A stretch of DNA of 52,096 nt from an uncultured Clostridia bacterium (GTDB taxonomy: Bacteria; Bacillota; Clostridia; Christensenellales; Borkfalkiaceae), in contig CANRDX010000010.1 of NCBI GenBank assembly GCA_947629485.1, forward strand, positions 1-52,096, read 5' to 3'. Positions 1 through 8,322 of this stretch are shown here, piece by piece. The number at the start of each line of letters is the position of its first letter. The first letter of the stretch is position 1. A program made the position numbers and the translations under genes. The notes under the pieces are model-generated. The model searched no databases and was not told the origin of the DNA. It saw nothing but the letters and a program-made list of their open reading frames with translations.

Positions 1-1799
1 GCGAAATTACGGGGTTGACTGACTACGGCAAACAGCAGACCGAGCTCATCATCGACGAAACGATCGACGGCACAAAGGTCACTTCGATCGGAGAAAAGGC
101 ATTTTATAAAAACACGAAATTACAAAAAATTACGATCGGGAGCGGCGTGACCTCGATTGGAAGTTCTGCGTTCAGGAATTGTAGCGGGTTTGAAACTGTG
201 ATGATCGGAAGTGGCGTGACCTCGATCGGAGATGGGGCGTTCTATGAGTGCACCGGGCTGACAGGAGTACATATTTCCGACCTTGCGGCATGGTGCAGAA
301 TTTATTTTTATAGTAATCACGATTCGAACCCGCTTCGTTATGCGCATCATTTATATTTGGACGGAAATGAAGTAAAAGATCTTACAATTCCCGACAGTGT
401 GACCTCGATCGGATGGTATGCGTTCTATTATTGCAGCGGACTGGAAAGCGTGACGATCGGCAGCAGCGTGACCCGGATCGGAAGTTGTGCGTTCGAGAAT
501 TGTAGCGGACTGAAAGAAGTGCATATTACTGACCTTGCGGCATGGTGCAGGATAGATTTTAATGATTGGTATTCCAATCCACTCGCTTATGCACATCGTT
601 TATACTTGGACGGAAACGAAGTAAAAGATCTGACGATCCCTTCGGGGATCCAAAAAATCAATGCCTATGCGTTCGAGGGGTGCATCGGGTTGACGAGTGT
701 GACGATCGGGAGCGGCGTGACCTCGATCGGAGATAGTGCGTTCGCGAATTGTAGCGGGTTGAAAGAAGTGCATATTACCGACCTTGCGGCATGGTGCAGG
801 ATCGATTTCGGCAGTTTCTCCGCCAATCCGCTCTACTATGCACATCATCTGTTTTTGGACGGAAACGAAGTAAAAGATCTGACGAACTCTTCTGAAATTA
901 GGAAAATCAAGCAATATGCGTTCTATTATTGCGGTGGGCTGACGGGAGAGTTGAAGATCCCCGACAGCGTGACCTCGATTGGAAGTTCTGCGTTCTATTA
1001 TTGCAGCGGACTGGAAAGCGTGACGATCGGAAGCGGCGTGACCTCGATCGGAAGTGATGCTTTCTCGGGTTGCAGTGGGCTGACGAATGTCATTTGGAAT
1101 GCGGAAAATTGCACCAAAGTAGGTGCCAACTATATCACCGATAATAATCCGATTTTCGGAAATTGTACTAATCTGAATACTGTGAGCTTTGGAGAAAATG
1201 TCAAAACGATTCCTGCATATGCGTTCTATAATTGCAAAGGACTGACAGGGGAATTAAGAATCCCCGACGGCGTGACCACGATCGGAGATGAGGCGTTCTC
1301 TAATTGCAGCGAGTTGACGGGAGAGTTGAAGATCCCCGATGGCGTGACCTCAATCGGATATTCTGCGTTCTTTAATTGCAGCGAGTTGACGGGAGAGTTG
1401 AAGATCCCCGATGGCGTGACCTCAATCGGAAGCTCTGCGTTCAATGGTTGTAGCGGGCTGACGGGAGAGTTGAAGATCCCCGACGGCGTGACCTCGATTG
1501 GATATAGAGCGTTTTATAATTGTAGCGGGCTTGAAAGCGTAACGATCGGGAGCGGTGTGACCTCGATCGGAGAGGGTGCGTTCTATGGCTGCAATGGGCT
1601 GACAAGCGTTTATTTTAAGGGAACACCTACGAAATGGAAAGAGATAGAGATCAACAGCGGTAATACTTATTTAACTTCTGCGACGCGATTTTACTTCTCA
1701 GCCGAAACGCCGACGGCGGAGCAATGGCAAGAGAGCGAAAATTGGTGGCACTACGCCGAAGACGGCACCACGATCGTACTTTGGACAAAAGACGAATAA
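1..1799 (+). CDS. BspA-type leucine-rich repeat surface protein, 5'-truncated by the window
   Basis: The reading frame is open to the left edge of the window, so only the last ~598 residues are seen and the true start lies upstream. The protein is built from about 14 LRR_5 (BspA/TpLRR-like) units with the core pattern DGVTSIGxxAFxxCSGL. Three copies of a longer module (DLAAWCRI ... NPLxYAHxLYLDGNEVKDL) interrupt the array near residues 85-125, 170-210 and 255-295. The end, with an aromatic WWHYAEDGTTIVLW tail, resembles the usual C-terminus of Firmicutes LRR_5 proteins; no LPXTG sorting signal or C-terminal membrane anchor is present. Such proteins are usually secreted or surface-attached and bind host or matrix ligands, but the ligand cannot be read from the sequence. 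Repetition at DNA level also creates long open frames on the opposite strand, which I treat as artefacts. Confidence 0.9.
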   Translation, partial: EITGLTDYGKQQTELIIDETIDGTKVTSIGEKAFYKNTKLQKITIGSGVTSIGSSAFRNCSGFETVMIGSGVTSIGDGAFYECTGLTGVHISDLAAWCRIYFYSNHDSNPLRYAHHLYLDGNEVKDLTIPDSVTSIGWYAFYYCSGLESVTIGSSVTRIGSCAFENCSGLKEVHITDLAAWCRIDFNDWYSNPLAYAHRLYLDGNEVKDLTIPSGIQKINAYAFEGCIGLTSVTIGSGVTSIGDSAFANCSGLKEVHITDLAAWCRIDFGSFSANPLYYAHHLFLDGNEVKDLTNSSEIRKIKQYAFYYCGGLTGELKIPDSVTSIGSSAFYYCSGLESVTIGSGVTSIGSDAFSGCSGLTNVIWNAENCTKVGANYITDNNPIFGNCTNLNTVSFGENVKTIPAYAFYNCKGLTGELRIPDGVTTIGDEAFSNCSELTGELKIPDGVTSIGYSAFFNCSELTGELKIPDGVTSIGSSAFNGCSGLTGELKIPDGVTSIGYRAFYNCSGLESVTIGSGVTSIGEGAFYGCNGLTSVYFKGTPTKWKEIEINSGNTYLTSATRFYFSAETPTAEQWQESENWWHYAEDGTTIVLWTKDE

Positions 1800-1842
1800 C
1801 TCGGCACAGCCGAAAAAATAAAAAACAAAAGGAGAGAGAAAA

Positions 1843-2124
1843 ATGGGTTTATCAAAACAACTTGCAATCGAAAAGGAAGATTACAGAAGAATGGCACAAG
1901 AAATCCTCGAAGAAATAGGAGAAATTGAAGAATGCCCCGAACATCATTTGTTGTATAGAAAAGGAAAATTTGAAGAAGGTGAAATTTATAAAATTGCCAC
2001 AGGGGAGATGAAGAGAAAACACCCTGATTGCCGTAATTATAAGTTATTCCACGACGTGATAAAGGAAATTCTTGACGAGTGCGGGGATGGATGTCCTGAT
2101 TGTGAGGCAGAAAAGTACGAATGA
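1843..2124 (+). CDS. Small hypothetical protein, 93 residues
   Basis: ATG start preceded by a good AAAGGAGAG ribosome site, 43 bases after the LRR gene, so the two may be co-transcribed. The protein is charged, rich in Glu and Lys, mostly predicted helical, with a C-terminal cluster CGDGCPDC that could bind metal. There is no signal peptide or membrane segment. I do not recognise the family. Base composition here is AT-richer than in the housekeeping genes downstream. A real gene is likely because of the ribosome site and the absence of a competing frame. Confidence 0.6.
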   Translation: MGLSKQLAIEKEDYRRMAQEILEEIGEIEECPEHHLLYRKGKFEEGEIYKIATGEMKRKHPDCRNYKLFHDVIKEILDECGDGCPDCEAEKYE

Positions 2125-2143
2125 AGAGCTTTCTTGACACGGA

Positions 2144-2171
2144 GCGTCCGACCGCAAATGCGGTCGGACGC
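2144..2171. repeat. Perfect 13-bp inverted repeat
   Basis: Arms GCGTCCGACCGCA (2144-2156) and its exact complement (2159-2171) are separated by AA. It sits 20 bases after the stop of the 93-residue gene and could end its transcript, but it is not followed by a T run, so it may instead protect the mRNA 3' end. Confidence 0.6.
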
Positions 2172-2305
2172 CCCAATTCTTCATGCTGAACCGCAGAGGG
2201 GGATACCATGTCCGTCTTCGGCGGTTTTGTTTTCGTGGTGAGGGGTGACGCGGACCCCCTCCTCGGGGAGGGGGAATGAAAGGGGGTGGGGTGTCCTATT
2301 TCGTC

Positions 2306-2350
2306 ATGCTGAGCCGCGCGGTACGCGCGTGTCGAAGCATCACCGCATTT
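2306..2350. repeat. Dispersed repeat, 'tcatgctgag' family, copy 1
   Basis: Shares the ends TCATGCTGAGCCG and GTGTCGAAGCATCACCGCA, around a variable short palindrome, with the reverse complement of 38103-38153. It looks like a small non-coding intergenic repeat. Confidence 0.5.
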
Positions 2351-2605
2351 TGATAATAAGGTGATTCCTCGACAAAGCTCGGAATGACGTAATTTAGAAC
2401 GGCGTTGCTTTCATGCTAAACGTTTTCATTAGGGGGATCCTCTCGCCCCTTACGGGGCTCGGGATGACGCGATGCCACCAAATGGACTTCGTACCTCGGG
2501 ATCCTTCGGAGAGTTGCTTCGTCGGAAATTCTTATACGCGTTATCGGCTCAGAATGACGCTTGCCGTTTCCCTTGCAAATTCCCCTTAAAAATTGCAAGA
2601 AATCC

Positions 2606-2634
2606 TTGTGTTTTTGAAAGGGATATGGTAAAAT
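2606..2634 (+). promoter_or_regulatory. Promoter of the NifU-like/GGGtGRT operon
   Basis: TTGTGT (2606-2611), 17-base spacer, TAAAAT (2629-2634). The start codon of the NifU-like gene follows about 42 bases after the predicted transcript start, with ribosome site GGAGG. Confidence 0.55.
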
Positions 2635-2682
2635 AATGCAGAAAATGTTTCCCATAGGGAAAAGGTAATCGGAGGATTTCAA

Positions 2683-3384
2683 ATGCAATATTCACGCGAA
2701 GTGGAAAATATGTGTTGCGTTGCGAAGGGGCCGAAGCACGACCCCGCTCCCATTCCCGAAGAGGGCAAGTGGGTGTGCGCAAAGCAGATCACGGACATCA
2801 ACGGCTTTACCCACGGCGTGGGCTGGTGCGCCCCGCAGCAGGGTGCCTGCAAGCTCACCCTCAATGTGAAGGGCGGCGTTATCCAGGAGGCCCTCGTCGA
2901 AACGATCGGCTGTTCTGGCATGACGCACTCGGCGGCAATGGCGGCGGAAATTCTTCCCCACAAGACCATTTTGGAAGCCCTCAACACCGACCTTGTGTGC
3001 GACGCCATCAACACCGCCATGCGCGAGCTGTTCCTTCAAATCGTGTACGGCAGAACGCAGTCCGCGTTCTCGGACGACGGGCTTGTCATCGGCGCGGGGC
3101 TTGAAGATCTCGGCAAGGGACTCAGGTCGCAGGTGGGTACCATGTACGGGACTGCGGCGAAGGGCGTGCGCTATCTCGAAATGGCGGAGGGGTACGTCAC
3201 CCGCCTCGCGCTCGATAAAGACGATCAAGTGATCGGCTACGAATTTGTCTCCCTCGGCAAGATGACCGACTTCGTCAAGAAGGGGCTTTCCCCCAACGAG
3301 GCTTGGGAGAAGGCGATGGGGCACTACGGAAGGTTTGAAAAAGAACAGGGTGCGGTGAAATACATCGACCCCCGCAAGGAATAA
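2683..3384 (+). CDS. NifU-like iron-sulfur cluster scaffold protein
   Basis: A 233-residue protein with the IscU/NifU-type fold signature around GCSGMTHSAAMAAEIL and further cysteines in the first 100 residues (CCVAK, WVCAK, GWCAPQQGACK). It resembles proteins annotated as iron-sulfur cluster assembly scaffolds in Clostridia. It is longer than classic IscU (~125 residues), with a C-terminal half of unknown role. The ATG is preceded by GGAGG. It lies 12 bases upstream of a GGGtGRT protein, and the two appear to form a two-gene operon closed by a terminator at 4408. The family call comes from motif and context recognition; whether it carries clusters for the partner or a wider client set is inference. 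Confidence 0.7.
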   Translation: MQYSREVENMCCVAKGPKHDPAPIPEEGKWVCAKQITDINGFTHGVGWCAPQQGACKLTLNVKGGVIQEALVETIGCSGMTHSAAMAAEILPHKTILEALNTDLVCDAINTAMRELFLQIVYGRTQSAFSDDGLVIGAGLEDLGKGLRSQVGTMYGTAAKGVRYLEMAEGYVTRLALDKDDQVIGYEFVSLGKMTDFVKKGLSPNEAWEKAMGHYGRFEKEQGAVKYIDPRKE

Positions 3385-3396
3385 GGAGGTTGGAAC

Positions 3397-4398
3397 ATGG
3401 CTCTGTTTGAAGGTTATGAAAGAAGGATCGAGAAGATCAACGGCGTTTTGAAGGAATACGGCATTTCCTCCGTCGAGGAGTGCAGGGATATCTGCCTTTC
3501 CAAAGGGGTGGATTGCGATAAGATCGTGCGCGGCACGCAGCCCATTTGCTTCGAGAATGCGGTGTGGGCATACACCGTGGGCGCGGCGATCGCCATCAAG
3601 AAGGGCTGCAAGAGGGCGGCGGACGCGGCGGAAGCCATCGGCATCGGGCTTCAATCCTTCTGCATCCCCGGCTCCGTTGCCGAGAACAGGCAGGTGGGAA
3701 GAGGCCACGGCAATTTGGGCATGATGCTCCTCTCCGAGGAGACGGAGTGCTTCTGCTTCCTCGCGGGGCACGAGAGCTTTGCGGCGGCAGAGGGCGCCAT
3801 TTCCATTGCGATGAACGCCAATAAGGTGAGAAAGAATCCCCTGCGCGTCATTTTGAACGGCCTCGGCAAGGACGCGGCGATGATCATCTCCCGTATCAAC
3901 GGGTTCACGTTCTGCGAGACGGAATTCGACCCCTACACCGAGACGGTGAAGGTGACGAACAGGATCGCCTATTCCGACGGCCCCCGCGCGAAGGTGAATT
4001 GCTACGGCGCGGACAATGTTCCCGAGGGCGTCGCCATCATGAAGCTCGAAAAGGTGGGCGTCTCCATCACGGGCAATTCCACCAACCCCACGCGCTTCCA
4101 GCACCCCGTTGCGGGCACCTATAAGAAATGGTGCGTGGAAAACGGCGTGAAGTACTTCTCCGTCGCAAGCGGCGGCGGCACGGGCAGAACGCTGCACCCC
4201 GACAACATGGCGGCAGGCCCTTCGAGCTACGGCATGACGGACACGATGGGCAGGATGCACTCCGACGCGCAGTTTGCGGGATCCTCTTCCGTTCCCGCGC
4301 ACGTCGAGATGATGGGGCTGATCGGCATGGGCAACAACCCGATGGTCGGCGCGACGGTCGCCGTTGCGGTCGCCGTACAGGAAGGCATGGCAAAGTAA
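3397..4398 (+). CDS. GGGtGRT family protein
   Basis: A 333-residue cytoplasmic protein with the family-naming motif GGGTGRT at residues 259-265, followed by LHPDNMAAGPSSYGMTD and a Gly/Ala-rich end. This matches the conserved GGGtGRT family, which I believe has no established biochemical role. The glycine-rich motif suggests nucleotide or phosphate binding, which is inference. The AAGGAGG ribosome site and the 12-base gap to the NifU-like gene argue for co-expression, so a role in Fe-S cluster or thiol metabolism is plausible. No signal peptide or membrane segment. A strong terminator follows. Confidence 0.85.
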   Translation: MALFEGYERRIEKINGVLKEYGISSVEECRDICLSKGVDCDKIVRGTQPICFENAVWAYTVGAAIAIKKGCKRAADAAEAIGIGLQSFCIPGSVAENRQVGRGHGNLGMMLLSEETECFCFLAGHESFAAAEGAISIAMNANKVRKNPLRVILNGLGKDAAMIISRINGFTFCETEFDPYTETVKVTNRIAYSDGPRAKVNCYGADNVPEGVAIMKLEKVGVSITGNSTNPTRFQHPVAGTYKKWCVENGVKYFSVASGGGTGRTLHPDNMAAGPSSYGMTDTMGRMHSDAQFAGSSSVPAHVEMMGLIGMGNNPMVGATVAVAVAVQEGMAK

Positions 4399-4407
4399 TA
4401 ACGAAAA

Positions 4408-4446
4408 AAAATCGGTCCGCCTCGAAGGGCGGGCCGATTTTTATAA
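4408..4446 (+). terminator. Rho-independent terminator after the GGGtGRT gene
   Basis: Stem of about 14 bp (AAAATCGGTCCGCC pairing with GGGCGGGCCGATTTT, one G-T pair) with a short loop and a T run. It may also serve the convergent minus-strand gene. Confidence 0.85.
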
Positions 4447-4459
4447 AAGGCGTAAGCAT

Positions 4460-5023
4460 TCAGCGCGGAAGGGGCGCGGAAAAATCGTAGTGATTCGTAC
4501 GCCGCCGCGCGATGTCGGCGAGCCGCATAAACGCCGCGGGGCGGGAACAGATATCCCATCCCGCAATGGAGAGATCGACGTCGTCGCGCAAAAGATTTTC
4601 CGCAATGCGTTCGGGAAGATAGGGATGCGCCGCGCGGATGTATTCCCGCTCCCTCGGGACGGGCTTCCATATCTTGTATGCGTCGATCGCGTTCGCCTCT
4701 TCGGGCGAATGGGCGAGCACGCCGCTCTCCTCTTCGACGAAGGGAAGATTGATCACGACGATCCCCAGCCCCGCGCGCATCGCCGTCTTGATCTGCGCGT
4801 CGATATGCAGCTCTTTCGCCGCGCTCTTGCCGAGCAGCAGGACGTAGACCTCCGCGCCGTCAAACCGTCCGAATGTTTCGGAAAGGATCTCTTCTTCGGA
4901 CATGGTTGCCACGTCGAACGGCTCTGCGATCACGGCGTCGCAAAGATCGGAGAGTTCTTCTGCGCGGAGAAATTTCTCCGCATAGAGGCGATCGAACGGG
5001 CTGAACCCCAGCACAACTTTCAC
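4460..5023 (-). CDS. TIR-like (DUF1863/MTH538-type) domain protein
   Basis: 187 residues, GTG start with AAAGGAG nine bases upstream. The centre (about residues 55-95) reads AEVYVLLLGKSA ... AQIKTAMRAGLGIVVINLP, the strand-helix-strand pattern of TIR-like domains: a 'VxVLxGK' strand, then an 'I..A...G..IV.VNLP' segment. Such domains occur in NAD-dependent immune effectors and in signalling proteins. I cannot point to a convincing catalytic Glu and no partner sensor gene is adjacent, so an immune role is only a possibility. It is monocistronic, convergent with the GGGtGRT gene and divergent from the GH31 gene. It could also be an uncharacterised nucleotide-binding protein. Confidence 0.5.
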   Translation of the reverse strand: MKVVLGFSPFDRLYAEKFLRAEELSDLCDAVIAEPFDVATMSEEEILSETFGRFDGAEVYVLLLGKSAAKELHIDAQIKTAMRAGLGIVVINLPFVEEESGVLAHSPEEANAIDAYKIWKPVPREREYIRAAHPYLPERIAENLLRDDVDLSIAGWDICSRPAAFMRLADIARRRTNHYDFSAPLPR

Positions 5024-5057
5024 GAAAGCGCTCCTTTCGGCGGGTTTTTCCCGCTTC

Positions 5058-5085
5058 CGTATAAAAAGACGGCGCGATCCGACAA
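5058..5085 (-). promoter_or_regulatory. Possible promoter of the TIR-like gene
   Basis: On the minus strand, TTGTCG (5080-5085), 16-base spacer, TATACG (5058-5063), about 35 bases before the GTG start. Moderate match to sigma-70 consensus. Confidence 0.4.
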
Positions 5086-5188
5086 AATGTTACAAAAAAA
5101 TACAAAAAATTTAAGGAAGGGTAGCGGACATTCGCGATCGTTTTGAGGGCGGCGCGCGCAAAACAAATTTCCCGAACGGCGCCACCTA

Positions 5189-5217
5189 TTGACTTTTCGG
5201 CGAAAACATGTTACGAT
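5189..5217 (+). promoter_or_regulatory. Promoter of the GH31 gene
   Basis: TTGACT (5189-5194), 17-base spacer, TACGAT (5212-5217). A predicted transcript start near 5224 excludes upstream in-frame starts and fixes the ATG at 5249. Confidence 0.7.
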
Positions 5218-5248
5218 ATCGGTATCCCATCCTTTTTTCGGAGCGAAT

Positions 5249-7663
5249 ATGAAACTTGCCAATCATTTGATCGTCCAAACGCGCCCGTATGCCGATCCGC
5301 ACAATATCGTTCTTTGGAAGAACTACCGCGTGACCGTGCTCGGCGAGAGGCTTTTCCGCCTTGAAAGAAGCCCGTCGGGAAAATTCCGCGACGGCGCGAC
5401 GCAGGTCGTTTGGTTCCGCGATATGCCTGCGCAGAAGTTCTCCGCGTCCGCGGGCAGTGTGTGCACCGTCGATACGGGGGCGTGCAAACTCATTTTGCGC
5501 GAGAAGCGGGAGGACTGCGCGATCTCCTTCGGCGGCGAAGAGATCCCGCTCACCAACGAGGGGAATCTGCTCGGTACATACCGCACCCTCGATTGTTGCG
5601 ACGCGGACGTCTTTCAGGACGGCAAGACGACGGAAAAGATCCGCCTCGGCACCGGCGTGTGTTCGAGGAGCGGCGTGGCGCTGTTCGACGACGCGGCTTC
5701 CCTTACGCTTGGCGAGGACGGCGAAGTGAAGGCGGAGCGCGGCGACGGAACGGACGAATACATCTTCGCCTACGGAGAGGACTACCGCGGCGCGGTGCGG
5801 GCGCTCTATATGATCGCGGGACCTGTTCCCATGATCCCGCGCTATGCGCTCGGGAATTGGTGGAGCCGCTACCACATGTACACGGATAAGGAATATCTGA
5901 CGCTACTTCACAGATTCGAGGCACACCATGTCCCGCTGTCGGTCGCTACGATCGACATGGATTGGCATTATTCTTACTTCGTGGAAGAGGAGTGCGGGCT
6001 GAAAGAAACGGGCAGGAACACGCCCGAATACGGCGTGACTTCGGATAACGTCGGCTGGACGGGGTACAGCTGGAATAAAAATCTCTTTCCCGATTACCGC
6101 GCGTTTTTGAAGCAGGTGAACGGCATGGATCTGAAAGTGACGCTCAACCTCCACCCCTCGGGCGGCGTGCGCTGGTGGGAGGACAGCTACCGCGAGATGT
6201 CGCTCGCGATGGGGCGCGATCCCGAGAAGTACTTCCCCGTCGCCTTCGATTTTTCCGACCCCGTCTTTATCAATAACTATTTTTCCATTCTACATAAGCC
6301 CTACGAGCGGGAAGGGGTGGAATTCTGGTGGATCGATTGGCAGCAGGGGACGCAGTCCTCGCTCGACGGGCTGGATCCCTTATGGGCGCTCAATCACTAT
6401 CATTTCCTCGACGCGGCGCTCGGCCACGACGAGCCGCTCATTCTCTCCCGCTATGCGGGCATCGGCTCCCACCGCTATCCCGTCGGATTTTCGGGCGATA
6501 CCTTCGTCACATGGAAAACGCTCGCCTATCTTCCCTATTTCACGCTTACGGCGTCCAACATCGGCTATACATGGTGGAGCCACGATATCGGGGGGCACAT
6601 GCACGGCGAAACGGACGGGGAACTCTACGCCCGCTTCATCGAGTTCGGCGTGTTCAGCCCCATCAACCGCCTGCACAGCACCTGCGAGGAAACGCTCACC
6701 AAAGAGCCTTTCGTCTACGGGAACGGCGCGGGCGAGATCGCGCAGAACTTTCTGCGGCTAAGGCACCGCCTCATTCCCTATCTCTATACGGCGGCGCACA
6801 AGACGCACAGCGAGGGCATTGCGCTCATCGAGCCGCTCTACTTCCGCAACCGTGAAGAGGAGGCTTACAAATTCGATTCGGAGTACTATTTCGGGAGCGA
6901 ATTGCTGGTCGCGCCCGTCACCGAAAAGATGAAAAGAGACGGCTATGCGCGCGTGAAGGTGTGGCTGCCCGCGGGCGTGTGGACGGATATCTTTACGGGC
7001 GACCGCTACGAGATCGCGGCGGGAGGCGAGAAAAAGACGGTGCTCCGCAAGCTCGACGAGATGCCCGTATTTGCGCGCGCGGGCGCCATTCTGCCCCTTT
7101 CCTCCGACGAGGGGAACGGCGCGAAAAATCCCATCAAGCTCGACGCGGAGATCTACCGCGGAAACGGCTCTTATACGCTTTACGAGAGGACCATGTCTGG
7201 GGAGGACGTGTTCACGGAGTTCTCTCTCACGGAGGAAAAAGGGCGGCTGCTTCTCACGATTTTCGCGAAAGAAGGCACGCCCGAAGGAAGGATCCTTCGC
7301 GTTCGGTTCAAGGATCTTCCCGACGCCGTTTTGCGGCTTTGGGAGGACGGCGAGCCGAAGGAGACGGACGAGCTGTACGAGGACGTTCCCACGGTGCAGT
7401 TCCCCTTTGAAAGCGGGAAGAAATACACCGTTGAGGCGGTATTCCGCCCCGAGAGCGACGTGGAGCGGCTCATCCGTTCGGCGCGGGAGATCCTCACGCG
7501 CGCCGAGGCGGGCAACGACCGCAAGGGCGCGGTTTGGCAGGCGATCCGCAGTGCGGAGACGGTGTTTGAATACGTCGCGGCGGTGCGCCTCTCCATGCTG
7601 CCGGCGGCGGTGAAGAGCCGTCTGCTCGAAGCCGTGCCGACGCGCCGCAGAAAAACAAAGTAG
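5249..7663 (+). CDS. Glycoside hydrolase family 31 (alpha-glucosidase/alpha-xylosidase type)
   Basis: 804 residues from ATG 5249, chosen because the promoter occupies the region around earlier in-frame starts and GGAG precedes it. GH31 landmarks: an N-terminal beta-sandwich, the barrel entry IPRYALGNWWSRYHMY, the nucleophile segment FWWIDWQQG (Asp363), the acid/base segment GFSGDTF (Asp417), then YTWWSHDIGGH and SPINRLHS, and a C-terminal beta domain. About 70 extra C-terminal residues are helical and charged. No signal peptide, so it acts inside the cell on imported oligosaccharides. GH31 enzymes release alpha-linked glucose or xylose; exact specificity cannot be read here. It is monocistronic, with its own terminator. 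Confidence 0.92.
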   Translation: MKLANHLIVQTRPYADPHNIVLWKNYRVTVLGERLFRLERSPSGKFRDGATQVVWFRDMPAQKFSASAGSVCTVDTGACKLILREKREDCAISFGGEEIPLTNEGNLLGTYRTLDCCDADVFQDGKTTEKIRLGTGVCSRSGVALFDDAASLTLGEDGEVKAERGDGTDEYIFAYGEDYRGAVRALYMIAGPVPMIPRYALGNWWSRYHMYTDKEYLTLLHRFEAHHVPLSVATIDMDWHYSYFVEEECGLKETGRNTPEYGVTSDNVGWTGYSWNKNLFPDYRAFLKQVNGMDLKVTLNLHPSGGVRWWEDSYREMSLAMGRDPEKYFPVAFDFSDPVFINNYFSILHKPYEREGVEFWWIDWQQGTQSSLDGLDPLWALNHYHFLDAALGHDEPLILSRYAGIGSHRYPVGFSGDTFVTWKTLAYLPYFTLTASNIGYTWWSHDIGGHMHGETDGELYARFIEFGVFSPINRLHSTCEETLTKEPFVYGNGAGEIAQNFLRLRHRLIPYLYTAAHKTHSEGIALIEPLYFRNREEEAYKFDSEYYFGSELLVAPVTEKMKRDGYARVKVWLPAGVWTDIFTGDRYEIAAGGEKKTVLRKLDEMPVFARAGAILPLSSDEGNGAKNPIKLDAEIYRGNGSYTLYERTMSGEDVFTEFSLTEEKGRLLLTIFAKEGTPEGRILRVRFKDLPDAVLRLWEDGEPKETDELYEDVPTVQFPFESGKKYTVEAVFRPESDVERLIRSAREILTRAEAGNDRKGAVWQAIRSAETVFEYVAAVRLSMLPAAVKSRLLEAVPTRRRKTK

Positions 7664-7677
7664 AGCGAAAGTGTTTG

Positions 7678-7706
7678 CCCGACGCCTTTTGCGTCGGGTT
7701 TTTCTT
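7678..7706 (+). terminator. Terminator after the GH31 gene
   Basis: CCCGACGC, loop CTTTT, GCGTCGGG, then TTTTTCTTT. Confidence 0.9.
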
Positions 7707-7769
7707 TGCCCTTCGGCGCGATGTAATGCAAAGTTTACATACATCGGCGGGATTTTCAACCCGAGTTGA

Positions 7770-7798
7770 TAGACAAGATTTTTTTCTTTTGCTACAAT
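7770..7798 (+). promoter_or_regulatory. Promoter of the Xre regulator gene
   Basis: TAGACA (7770-7775), 17-base spacer, TACAAT (7793-7798), about 42 bases before the ATG. Confidence 0.6.
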
Positions 7799-7839
7799 GG
7801 GGATCAAGGACGTCCCCAAAAACAAACAGGAGCAATTTT

Positions 7840-8322
7840 ATGGAACTTGGCGAAAAAATTTATACGCTGCGATCGCGCGCACGTTATTCGCAGGAAAATT
7901 TTGCGGAAGCGTTGGGCGTATCGCGGCAATCGGTGAGCCGATGGGAAAACGGGACGGCTGTCCCCGATACCGAATATATTATCAAAATGTGTCGGCTCCT
8001 CGGCGTCTCTACGGATGAGCTTTTGCTTCGGGAAGAACTTCCTCCCGTCATAGAGCGCGTACCCATGTCCGACGAAGAGATCAGAGAAAGGGCGTCTCTC
8101 GATACGTTGACGCTGATAGGGTTCGTCCTCTCCTTTTTCGTTTGCGTCGCGGGGCTTATCGTGAGCGCGATCGCGGTCGCACGGTGGAAGCGGATGGGAG
8201 AGGTCTCCGAGCGCGCAACGGCGGGAGTTGCGATCGGCGCGGCGGAAACGCTGTTTCTGCTCATCGCCGTCGTCCTTCTTGCCGCATTTCTCGCGGTGCC
8301 CAACGGAGGAGGCGGAATATGA
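7840..8322 (+). CDS. Xre-family HTH regulator with two membrane segments
   Basis: 160 residues from ATG 7840 (AGGAG just upstream and downstream of the promoter). Residues 1-65 form an Xre/Cro helix-turn-helix: MELGEKIYTLRSRARYSQ, EALGVSRQSVSRWENG and VPDTEYIIKMCRLLGVSTD. A short linker leads to two hydrophobic segments (about residues 88-113 and 132-153), so it is a membrane-tethered DNA-binding protein, a layout common in Firmicutes. The stop overlaps the start of the next gene in an ATGA arrangement, implying translational coupling and a shared role, perhaps sensing of membrane or envelope state (inference). Target genes unknown; autoregulation is typical. Confidence 0.85.
   Translation: MELGEKIYTLRSRARYSQENFAEALGVSRQSVSRWENGTAVPDTEYIIKMCRLLGVSTDELLLREELPPVIERVPMSDEEIRERASLDTLTLIGFVLSFFVCVAGLIVSAIAVARWKRMGEVSERATAGVAIGAAETLFLLIAVVLLAAFLAVPNGGGGI

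Larger units (their letters stand above)
2125..2682. other. Gene-free spacer with palindromes and repeat fragments
   Basis: No convincing gene. It contains a perfect 13-bp hairpin (2144-2171, loop AA), a GC-rich hairpin near 2255-2270, one copy of a 'tcatgctgag' repeat (about 2304-2350) that recurs inverted at 38108-38153, and a degenerate piece (about 2432-2471) of the 98-bp element seen at 21627, 21875 and 23665, in the opposite orientation. The promoter of the next gene lies at its right end. Confidence 0.6.

Noticed and set aside
120..1444. Several minus-strand frames opposite the LRR gene
   Set aside because: They exist because the repeated LRR codons read open in the complement; their apparent repeats simply mirror the LRR units.
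1..1799. Regular repeats that might suggest a CRISPR array
   Set aside because: Repeats are in frame, encode LRR units and lack uniform spacers. No CRISPR array was seen anywhere in the window.
2692..4302. 536-codon open frame on the minus strand opposite the NifU-like and GGGtGRT genes
   Set aside because: High third-position GC in the real plus-strand genes suppresses stops on the other strand. The translation is rich in Arg, His and Ala, has no domain, and lacks a ribosome site.
6758..7825. 355-codon minus-strand frame opposite the GH31 gene
   Set aside because: Shadow of the GH31 frame; it also runs across a terminator and the promoter of the Xre gene.
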